Shown here in pieces: positions 1 through 5,229 of a DNA stretch of 5,894 bases. The position numbers and the translations under genes were made by a program. Source of the DNA: Gemmatimonadota bacterium (GTDB lineage: Bacteria > Gemmatimonadota > Gemmatimonadetes > Longimicrobiales > Longimicrobiaceae); assembly GCA_019348475.1 (NCBI GenBank), contig JAHWJJ010000305.1, positions 1-5,894 of the forward strand. The letters run 5' to 3'. The notes under the pieces were generated by a model. That model made no database searches. It saw nothing but the letters and a program-made list of their open reading frames with translations, and was not told where the DNA came from. Positions within the stretch are counted from its first letter, which is position 1. Each line of letters opens with the position of its first letter.

Positions 1-14
1 AGAGCTCGTCCGTT

Positions 15-52
15 CTCCGCGTCCTCCATCCCTTCCTCCGCGTCCTCCGCGT
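15..52. repeat. short direct repeats, CTCCGCGT-type
   Basis: The 13-mer CTCCGCGTCCTCC occurs exactly at 15-27 and again at 36-48, and a third CTCCGCGT copy overlaps the second at 45-52. On the minus strand the patch reads as runs of ACGCGGAGG. It resembles the short low-complexity (CACGCGGAG)n patches that, from memory, are scattered between genes in many GC-rich environmental bacteria. It lies just downstream of the chemoreceptor stop codon. No function is assigned, and a chance low-complexity stretch is possible. Confidence 0.5.
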
Positions 53-95
53 GATGCTTTTTGGGGGTCTGCACAGAAGACCGGAGGAGTTGCTA

Positions 96-1769
96 TCAGC
101 CGTGCGGGCCGGTGCCGTTGCCCACGCGGAACCGGTCGGCCAGCGCGTTCATCTCCTGGGCCATCCCGGCCAGGCTCTGGCTGGCCTGGGCCAGCTCTTC
201 CATCGCGGCGTTCTGGTTCTCCGCCGCCCGCGCCGTCTGCTCGGTGCGTGCGCGGCTTTCGCCCGCGATCACCTCTACGCCGCGCATGGCCGCCAGCAGG
301 TCGTCGACCCCCGCGGCCTGCTCCTCTACCTCGCCGTGGATGTGCTCGATGGCCTCGAGCGCGCGCGACAGCCCCTCGACCATGGCCGCCAGCGACGACT
401 GGCCGTCGCGCGACGCCTCGCCCACGCCGCCCAGGCGCTCGTCGGCGAAGGCCAGCTGCTCGCGCACCCGCTGGATGGCGTCGCGCGTCTGCCCCACGGT
501 GCCGTCCACCTGCGCCGCGGACGTGCCCGACTGCCCCGCCAGCTTGCGCACCTCGTCGGCCACCACGGCAAAGCCCCGGCCGTGCTCCCCCGCCCGGGCC
601 GCCTCGATGGCGGCGTTGAGCGCCAGCAGGTTGGTCTGCTCGGCGATCTCGCGGATGGTGGTCACAAAGCCGCCGATGCGCTCGCCGGCGCCGTGCAGCG
701 CGTCCACGGCCGTGCTGGCGCGCTCGTAGCCGCGCCCGATCTCCACCAGCATCTGCCCCGTCTGGGCGATGCGCTCCGCGTGCGAGCCGGTCTGCCCCGC
801 CAGACGCCGCGCGTCCTCGGCGGCCGACGACGCGTGCTGCCGCACCACGCGGTTCTGCGCGGCCATCCGCTGCAGCGCCTGGCCGCCCTGCGCCACCAGC
901 CGCATCTCGCGCTCGGACTCGCCCGCGGCCTCCGTGGCGATGTGGCCCACCTCGGCGGCCGTGGCGTGCACCTCCTGCGCGGTGGCCGAAAGCTGCTCCG
1001 CCAGCGCCGCCAGCGAGCGCGCCTGCGTCTGCACCTCACGGATCACGCCCCCCAGCGAGGCGGCGGTGCGGTTGACGGCGGCGGCCAGAAAGTCCATCTG
1101 GTCGCGGCTGGAGGCGGCAAGCTGCACGCGAAAGTCGCCGGACTCCACCTCCGCCAGCGCGCCGCGCACCTCGCGCAGCCGGCGCGTGTAGTGCGTGGGG
1201 CCCAGCAGCGTCGCCACCAGCACCGTCACCACCACCGCCGTCTCCAGCGCCAGCATCTGCCAGGGCAGCTCCATCCCCGGGTTGGCCGCGAGCCCCACCA
1301 GCCGGGCCGCCGGGTACAGCAGCGCGCTGGCCGCCGTCGAGGCCCAGCTGGCACGCGGCACCCCCAGCGCCGTGGACGAGAACAGCGCCGCGTAGTACGG
1401 AATCATCAGCATCCCATACGGGCCGTGCGCCGCCGTGAAGCCGAACAGCGCCAGGTGGTCCACCACCAGGCTGGCCCAGAACTGCCAGGCCGCCCAGCGG
1501 TCGCGCAGCAGCGACAGGTGAAAGGCCGCGTTCACCAGCGCCACCCCGCCGCCCACCGCCAGCAGCGCCTGGTAGGAGATGGTCATCACCCCCTGCCACC
1601 GCAGCAGCGCCACCAGCGGCACCGCGCCCACGATCAGGATCCACCGCACCCACACCTCGTCGCGCGTCTTGGCGCGCAGGATGTAGTCCTGCTCGGAAGC
1701 AAAGCGCGACGCCAGGCCGTCTGCGCTGGCGGGCGCGGCCGGGGCGGTACTCACGACGGGATCTGCCAT
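96..1769 (-). CDS. methyl-accepting chemotaxis protein, six-helix membrane type
   Basis: Transmembrane chemoreceptor of 557 residues that would signal to the CheA/CheW complex and bias flagellar or other motility. A cytoplasmic N-tail of about 40 residues is followed by about six hydrophobic helices (roughly 40-56, 64-86, 96-112, 118-134, 139-159, 169-190). A HAMP-like linker (about 192-242, containing [10 protein letters not shown]) leads to a long Ala/Glu/Gln-rich coiled coil. The conserved signalling hairpin lies at about 374-411 ([20 protein letters not shown], then [18 protein letters not shown]). The two arms are about equal, near 150 residues each, close to the 44-heptad receptor class. 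There is no periplasmic ligand domain, so the membrane helices or short loops probably sense the stimulus. The C-terminus ends in GNGTGPHG, without a CheR-binding NWETF-type pentapeptide. An in-frame TTG at 1913 would add 48 Arg/Pro-rich residues that look untranslated, so the ATG at 1769 is preferred although no Shine-Dalgarno is visible. No che genes lie nearby. The ligand is unknown. Confidence 0.95.
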   Translation of the reverse strand: MADPVVSTAPAAPASADGLASRFASEQDYILRAKTRDEVWVRWILIVGAVPLVALLRWQGVMTISYQALLAVGGGVALVNAAFHLSLLRDRWAAWQFWASLVVDHLALFGFTAAHGPYGMLMIPYYAALFSSTALGVPRASWASTAASALLYPAARLVGLAANPGMELPWQMLALETAVVVTVLVATLLGPTHYTRRLREVRGALAEVESGDFRVQLAASSRDQMDFLAAAVNRTAASLGGVIREVQTQARSLAALAEQLSATAQEVHATAAEVGHIATEAAGESEREMRLVAQGGQALQRMAAQNRVVRQHASSAAEDARRLAGQTGSHAERIAQTGQMLVEIGRGYERASTAVDALHGAGERIGGFVTTIREIAEQTNLLALNAAIEAARAGEHGRGFAVVADEVRKLAGQSGTSAAQVDGTVGQTRDAIQRVREQLAFADERLGGVGEASRDGQSSLAAMVEGLSRALEAIEHIHGEVEEQAAGVDDLLAAMRGVEVIAGESRARTEQTARAAENQNAAMEELAQASQSLAGMAQEMNALADRFRVGNGTGPHG

Positions 1770-1884
1770 GGACGGGGGACGAGGAGACAAAACGAGCGGG
1801 CCGCGTGATCGCGCCCCCGGCGGTGCGGACCGCGGAGGGCGTGCGTGCGGAGGCAAGCCGCCGACGGGCGTTTTCGGAAGGGAC

Positions 1885-1913
1885 AAGATCGTCTGTCTAC
1901 AACGTGGCGTCAA
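1885..1913 (-). promoter_or_regulatory. weak candidate sigma-70 promoter for the chemoreceptor
   Basis: On the minus strand TTGACG (1908-1913, five of six matches to the -35 consensus) is followed after 17 bases by GATCTT (1885-1890, only three of six to the -10 consensus). It would give a leader of roughly 110 bases before the ATG at 1769. It lies in the 273-base gap between the lipoprotein and the chemoreceptor, where a promoter is expected. The -10 box is poor, so the call is tentative. Confidence 0.25.
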
Positions 1914-2001
1914 GGGTGAGTAGACTCCGCCGGGCGACCGGGCGCGTTCCGCCTTCTCGCCGGCGGAGAGGGCCGCCCCGGGTTCGCTGGCGACCGGGAC
2001 T

Positions 2002-2037
2002 GCGCGCGCCGCCGCAACGGCGGCCGGCGGCGCGCGC
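2002..2037 (-). terminator. GC-rich hairpin after the lipoprotein gene
   Basis: A perfect 13-bp inverted repeat (2002-2014 with 2025-2037) encloses a 10-base loop. An alternative 7-bp inner hairpin (2008-2014 with 2018-2024) is also possible. It starts 5 bases past the lipoprotein stop codon, the usual place for a transcription end. No T-run follows on the minus strand, so it is either a U-less terminator or a 3' stabilising hairpin. Confidence 0.5.
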
Positions 2038-2042
2038 GGTGG

Positions 2043-2669
2043 TCAGCGGTGTGGGTAGAACTGCACGGTCCACTCCGAGCCGGTGGCAAAGCCGGCGAGG
2101 TTCGCGGGGTTGAAGACGCTCAGGCTGGTCACCGCGCCGCCCGCCATGGCCGCCGGCCCGTCCACCACGCGCAGGTGACAGCCGCCCAGCACCAGCCCCG
2201 GGCGCGGCACGTCGTTGCTGATCAGCGTGCAGGCGCCCGACGCCGTGAACACCCCCTCCGGCGTGTCGAAGCGCGCGAACATCATCTGCGGGAGCCCGGG
2301 CGGAAAGGTGGGGTCGGTGATGCGGATGCACGCGGTGGCGGATCCCACGCGCCGCACGCCGTTGTTCACGATGCGCCCCGACGAGGCCGTGGCCGCCTCG
2401 GACCAGAGCGACGCGCCCAGGAACACGTTGGCCTGGAAAGGTGCGGCCTGGCACACCGCGCGATTGGCGGGAAAGTCGGGGTCCTCGATGGAGCGAAAGC
2501 GCAGCACGGTGGGCCTGCCTCCCTGCTGGGGCGCATCGTTCACCATCTCGGTAGCGCCGGCCAGCGCCAGATCGCCGCTGGCGCGGCCGCGGTCGGAGCC
2601 GGCGGGGCCGTCGGTGCAGGCGGCGGCCAGCGCGGCGAAGGCCAGGACGAACGTCGGGCGAAGCTTCAT
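2043..2669 (-). CDS. secreted lipoprotein of unknown function
   Basis: Predicted 208-residue lipoprotein. Residues 1-18 form a lipoprotein signal peptide: MKLRP charged start, hydrophobic core, and a lipobox ending LAAAC with the acylated cysteine at 18. The next residue is Thr, not Asp, which under the enterobacterial Lol rule predicts outer-membrane sorting. The mature part begins with a Gly/Ser/Asp-rich linker (19-50). It then continues as a globular region with four cysteines (73, 114, 147, 164) that could form two disulfides, and it has no further membrane helix. The ending SEWTVQFYPHR suggests a beta-rich fold. I do not recognise a family. The ATG is supported by AGGAG 10 bases upstream and by the signal peptide starting exactly there. 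It starts 41 bases after the ketosynthase stop on the same strand, so the two genes are probably co-transcribed. The same frame stays open far upstream through the ketosynthase, but that part is an Arg-rich shadow. Confidence 0.85.
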   Translation of the reverse strand: MKLRPTFVLAFAALAAACTDGPAGSDRGRASGDLALAGATEMVNDAPQQGGRPTVLRFRSIEDPDFPANRAVCQAAPFQANVFLGASLWSEAATASSGRIVNNGVRRVGSATACIRITDPTFPPGLPQMMFARFDTPEGVFTASGACTLISNDVPRPGLVLGGCHLRVVDGPAAMAGGAVTSLSVFNPANLAGFATGSEWTVQFYPHR

Positions 2670-2679
2670 GGAAGTCGTG

Positions 2680-2684
2680 CTCCT
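2680..2684 (-). promoter_or_regulatory. ribosome binding site of the lipoprotein gene
   Basis: AGGAG on the minus strand lies 10 bases before the ATG at 2669. It is the clearest Shine-Dalgarno in the window and fixes the lipoprotein start inside a much longer open frame. Confidence 0.7.
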
Positions 2685-2710
2685 GTGCGTGTTCGGGGGG
2701 GAGTGGCGGA

Positions 2711-3826
2711 TCAAAGACGGACGAGCTGTGCGCCGTAGTGCACGTTGGCTCCCACGGCGGCGATGAGCACCAGGTCGCCACTGTCCATGCGGACGACCCC
2801 CTGCTCCAGGTCCTCGGCCAGCAGGATGAGCATCCCGGCGGCCGAGGTGTTTCCGTAGCGGTCCACGTTGCACGCCACCCGCTCCGGGGGAAGGCCCGAC
2901 TGGCGTACGAAGTGGTCCATCAACCGCTTGTTGGGCTGGTGGAAGTAGTAGCGCTTGACCTGCGCGCGCAGTTCCGGACGCTCCGCCAGCACGCCGTCGA
3001 TGCAGGCGTTCATGTACAGCGGATACGAGCGGGCCACCAGCTGGCCGTCCACCACGAAGGCCGCGTCGGCGGGGTTCTCCACCGGGTCGAAGCGGCTCTC
3101 CAGCCCGCCGGCGCGGCGGATGACCAGCTGCAGGTAGTCGTTTCCGCTGAACGACGCCACGATCCCGGCGCCGTGGCCCACGTCGCCGCGCAGGATGACG
3201 GCGCCCGCGCCGTCGCCGAACACGTAGGCGCCGAACGCGGCCGGAAGCCGCTTGCGCCCGGGTGCCGACTCCACGTCGCCGCTCCACACGTCGCGGTTCA
3301 CCAGCGCCGAGGTGAACGCGCTGCCGATGACGGCCGCGGTGCGGATGGCGCCGCTGCGGATCATCCGGTACACCATGTCCATCACATACGGCGTGCCGCC
3401 GCAGCCGTCGTCGATCAGTAGCGCGAAGGCGTCGGTGCGGCACCCCACGCGGCGGTGCACCTCCATGGCGTCGTAGCTGAAGTTCACACGGTCGGGGGTG
3501 CAGGTCACCACGAACACGGCGTCCAGCTCGCTTCCCTCGATCCCCGCCATCTGCATGGCCGAACGCAGCGCGGCCTCGCACATGTCGGTGTTGCAGCGGG
3601 GCCCGCTGCTGGTGGCGGGCGGGGCCACGGCCACCCCCGTGTGGGCGCAGACGTCCCACAGAAAGCGCCGCTCCCGGATCTGCGTTTTTTCCTCGATCCA
3701 GTCCGCGGACCAGCCGGGGATCGCCTGCGTGATGTGTGCGTTGTCGATGGCGCGCGTCGGGACGTACGCGCCCGCGCCGATCAGGCGCACGGCACGAGTC
3801 CCGAACTGCGGGGGGATCTGGATCAT
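2711..3826 (-). CDS. 3-oxoacyl-ACP synthase III (FabH-like) family protein
   Basis: Thiolase-fold condensing enzyme of 371 residues, expected to load an acyl group on a cysteine and join it to a malonyl-type or other acceptor. The Cys-His-Asn triad is visible: C142 in DDGCGGTPYVMD, H296 in YYFHQPNKRL, and N326 in YGNTSAAG. The GDGAGAVIL motif (204-212) and the terminal YGAQLVRL also match the family. It differs from housekeeping FabH (about 320 residues). It is longer, has DDGCGG in place of the usual AACAGF-like nucleophile context, HQPN for HQAN, and VGAN where FabH has the Gly-Gly-Gly loop. This suggests a specialised ketosynthase, as in secondary metabolism or signal synthesis, but the substrate cannot be read from sequence. 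No ACP, malonyltransferase or reductase gene lies beside it. The ATG at 3826 is chosen because MIQIPPQFGTRAVRLIGAGAY starts the first family strand. An in-frame ATG at 3985 would add 53 residues unlike the family. The possible Shine-Dalgarno (GGGAAG) is weak. Confidence 0.92.
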   Translation of the reverse strand: MIQIPPQFGTRAVRLIGAGAYVPTRAIDNAHITQAIPGWSADWIEEKTQIRERRFLWDVCAHTGVAVAPPATSSGPRCNTDMCEAALRSAMQMAGIEGSELDAVFVVTCTPDRVNFSYDAMEVHRRVGCRTDAFALLIDDGCGGTPYVMDMVYRMIRSGAIRTAAVIGSAFTSALVNRDVWSGDVESAPGRKRLPAAFGAYVFGDGAGAVILRGDVGHGAGIVASFSGNDYLQLVIRRAGGLESRFDPVENPADAAFVVDGQLVARSYPLYMNACIDGVLAERPELRAQVKRYYFHQPNKRLMDHFVRQSGLPPERVACNVDRYGNTSAAGMLILLAEDLEQGVVRMDSGDLVLIAAVGANVHYGAQLVRL

Positions 3827-3919
3827 TGGGACCGCTTCCCGGATGGAGGGGGGTGCTGCCGGGGAGAATGGCGCGGCGTGTACGATGCCGCCGGTGCTGT
3901 GTGACGGCCAGCTTGTAGC

Positions 3920-3934
3920 GCACGCAAGGTGCCA
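3920..3934 (-). promoter_or_regulatory. candidate sigma-54 (-24/-12) promoter of the ketosynthase
   Basis: On the minus strand TGGCAC (3929-3934) is followed by five bases and GTGC (3920-3923), matching nine of ten positions of TGGCAC-N5-TTGC. The invariant GG and GC have the required 10-base separation. It points at the ketosynthase and would give a leader of about 80 bases. A poorer -24/-12-like match on the other strand at 4100-4114 shows that such matches can arise by chance in GC-rich DNA. Confidence 0.35.
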
Positions 3935-4024
3935 TCGCGGCTGCACGTCTCCGTGTGCCCTTCGGGCACCCGGGCTGTGCGTCATCTTCGTGTCAGGGGA
4001 TGGATGGGTGGCTTCGCCGGAATC

Positions 4025-4045
4025 TCAACTCGCGCAACGAGTTGA
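4025..4045. promoter_or_regulatory. inverted repeat TCAACTCG-N5-CGAGTTGA
   Basis: Two perfect 8-bp arms (4025-4032 and 4038-4045) flank the 5-base centre CGCAA. The 21-bp dyad is the size of a site for a dimeric regulator. Its centre is about 110 bases upstream of the sigma-54-like element, a usual distance for an enhancer site. It could alternatively fold as an RNA hairpin. The regulator is unknown. Confidence 0.4.
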
Positions 4046-4145
4046 TGAATCGGCGCCTGCCCGCTGATCGTCTTCCCGGCTGTGCCTTCGTCCCCTCCCT
4101 GGCACGTTTGGCGCGGAGTCCTCGAGTGGCTTCAAGGGGAGAGAG

Positions 4146-4164
4146 AGTTTGCGATTTGCAAACT
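4146..4164. promoter_or_regulatory. inverted repeat AGTTTGC-N5-GCAAACT
   Basis: Two perfect 7-bp arms (4146-4152 and 4158-4164) flank the centre GATTT. It has the same 5-base spacing as the dyad 120 bases away but a different arm sequence, and it is AT-rich compared with its surroundings. It may be a second regulator-binding site. There is no direct evidence of function. Confidence 0.4.
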
Positions 4165-4578
4165 ACATCGCGAAATGAGAGGGTAAGCGACCGTGCTGGC
4201 GCCGCGCGCATGCTGGGCGGGCTTGTCCACTCTGTCGTCGGGCGTCCAGCCGGGGCGGCCTCTTACAGATCGCAATCGGGTGGATAATGTGCCCCGGTGG
4301 GCCCCCGCTACGCCACCTCGCTTCCTGCCCGTCCAGAAGATGCGGATGGTTTCCCGTACTCTTGCCGACATTACCCGCTCTTTCAGAGGGGTCGCCTGCA
4401 TCCTGCCGATCCATCCGGTCCGCCTCCGGCCGTCGCACCCGTATCATGCAGCACTGCCCGCCTTCTCCGACGGCTTTCTCATACCGATTCCCACCGTCTG
4501 CTGTGCACCCGTTCTACTGCGGGTCTCACGCCGTTCTCGGGCTCCAATGCACAAAGAATGGCGATGACGGTTATCACA

Positions 4579-4616
4579 CGAGAACGGCCGCCCCGTGCGA
4601 GGGGCGGCCGTTCTCG
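4579..4616 (-). terminator. perfect 16-bp hairpin after the unknown Trp-rich gene
   Basis: Arms 4579-4594 and 4601-4616 pair without mismatch around the loop GTGCGA. The hairpin begins 20 bases past the stop codon of the minus-strand gene at 4637. Eleven of 16 pairs are G-C, and the sequence that follows on the minus strand is TGTGATAACC, without a T-run. The position makes a transcription terminator the best call, and the symmetry would let it work from either side. Confidence 0.7.
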
Positions 4617-4636
4617 ACAGATCCGAGCCAGTGGCG

Positions 4637-5107
4637 TCAGGCGGGGACGGCCTCGGCCTCGGCGGGGTCGGTCAGGGCGGCGGCATCGATGGGGATGGAG
4701 ATGGCGCTGACCTCTTCCTCCGTCCAGACGCGGAAGCAGTCCCAGCCGAACTCGCGCGCCGCGCGGCCCTGGTCGGGAAAGCCGAACCAGTCCGTCCACC
4801 CTTCCTTCTCCGCGCGCCACTTGCAGTCCCAGTAGAACGACACGCGCCGCTCCTCGGTCATGGTGCGGACGAAGAGCTTGCCGCGAAAGTACTCGCACCC
4901 CGACACGCCGCGCACTTCGATTGATTCGATGGGGAGGTGCGGATATTCTACCAGCATGCGCGTGAGGGTGCGCTCCACCTTGATCCCGGGGCACCCGGGG
5001 CTGAATGCGATGCGCTCGCTGGAGCGGCCGTCGCGCAGGAACTGGATCAGCGCCTCGCGAAACGAGGGCGCGGCGGCGGACCGGTCGAGCAGATCGGCAA
5101 TCGTCAT
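4637..5107 (-). CDS. hypothetical soluble Trp-rich protein, 156 aa
   Basis: I do not recognise a family. The 156-residue product has no signal peptide or membrane helix and should be cytoplasmic. The N-terminal 30 residues (MTIADLLDRSAAAPSFREAL onward) look helical. A beta-like middle follows (ESIEVRGVSGCEYFRGKLFV, 61-80). A striking aromatic segment at 91-128 holds six tryptophans (93, 97, 104, 107, 122, 128) and several acidic residues. There are four cysteines (39, 71, 95, 124), not arranged as a CxxC pair. The tail (141-156) is Ala/Glu/Pro-rich and probably disordered. It reads as a true gene because it has a balanced composition, a promoter-like element in front and a strong hairpin directly after it. 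No Shine-Dalgarno is visible before the ATG. It stands alone in its transcript, divergent from the CCA-adding enzyme gene, with 122 bases between the two starts. Confidence 0.8.
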   Translation of the reverse strand: MTIADLLDRSAAAPSFREALIQFLRDGRSSERIAFSPGCPGIKVERTLTRMLVEYPHLPIESIEVRGVSGCEYFRGKLFVRTMTEERRVSFYWDCKWRAEKEGWTDWFGFPDQGRAAREFGWDCFRVWTEEEVSAISIPIDAAALTDPAEAEAVPA

Positions 5108-5145
5108 GCGTGGGGCGGTCGGGGTGAATCAGTGGGCGGTAACCC

Positions 5146-5174
5146 AAGATAACCAAACGTTAACGTTTCGCCAA
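5146..5174 (-). promoter_or_regulatory. candidate sigma-70 promoter of the Trp-rich protein gene
   Basis: On the minus strand TTGGCG (5169-5174) and TATCTT (5146-5151) are separated by exactly 17 bases. Each box matches its consensus at four of six positions. Transcription would start near 5139, giving a leader of about 30 bases. The spacer is largely filled by a 14-bp palindrome, so repression at this promoter is plausible. Confidence 0.45.
5155..5168. promoter_or_regulatory. 14-bp palindrome AAACGTTAACGTTT, operator candidate
   Basis: A perfect 14-bp palindrome centred between 5161 and 5162, AT-rich in GC-rich surroundings, lies within the 17-bp spacer of the candidate promoter. A dimeric repressor bound here would block RNA polymerase on the minus-strand gene. 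It might also affect the divergent CCA-enzyme gene, whose start is 62 bases away. The binding protein is unknown. Confidence 0.5.
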
Positions 5175-5229
5175 GTCGTTGCCCGCAGACACCTTGCGGT
5201 GCCGCTGCACGCCTTCTGCCCGATCCGCC

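Larger units (their letters stand above)
3827..4578. other. gene-free region upstream of the ketosynthase
   Basis: About 750 bases with no open frame that looks coding. The frames present are short, overlap each other on both strands, and give Arg/Pro/Ser-rich products with no recognisable motif. Base composition is less GC-rich than the flanking genes, as expected for non-coding DNA here. The region contains the sigma-54-like element (3920-3934), a small 6-bp hairpin (3955-3969) and two perfect inverted repeats (4025-4045 and 4146-4164). I see no tRNA, riboswitch consensus or transposase remnant. A small RNA, a long leader or a decayed gene cannot be excluded. Confidence 0.6.

Noticed and set aside
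66..82. Hairpin GGTCT-N7-AGACC after the chemoreceptor stop
   Set aside because: Only 5 bp. On the minus strand it is followed by CCCAAAAA, not a T-run, so it is not called as a terminator.
51..1808. Very long plus-strand open frame opposite the chemoreceptor
   Set aside because: Its product is an Arg/His/Gly/Leu-rich low-complexity chain with no motif, typical of the antisense of a GC-rich gene. The minus strand carries an unmistakable chemoreceptor.
1897..2781. Minus-strand open frame overlapping the lipoprotein gene
   Set aside because: It is an out-of-frame, Arg/Gly-rich shadow without motif. The lipoprotein frame has a signal peptide and balanced composition.
2670..3935. Upstream extension of the lipoprotein frame through the ketosynthase
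   Set aside because: The extension is Arg/Pro-rich shadow sequence in the wrong frame of the ketosynthase. The signal peptide and AGGAG place the start at 2669.
3955..3969. Small hairpin GTGCCC-TTC-GGGCAC
   Set aside because: Only 6 bp with a 3-base loop and no T-run, and no gene ends there. Probably chance.
4100..4114. Sigma-54-like TGGCAC-N5-GCGC on the plus strand
   Set aside because: The -12 box is poor (two of four) and no plus-strand gene follows for over 1 kb. Treated as a chance match.
3993..4447. Short minus-strand open frames in the gene-free region
   Set aside because: They overlap one another in different frames, are Arg/Pro/Ser-rich, lack ribosome sites and show no family motif.
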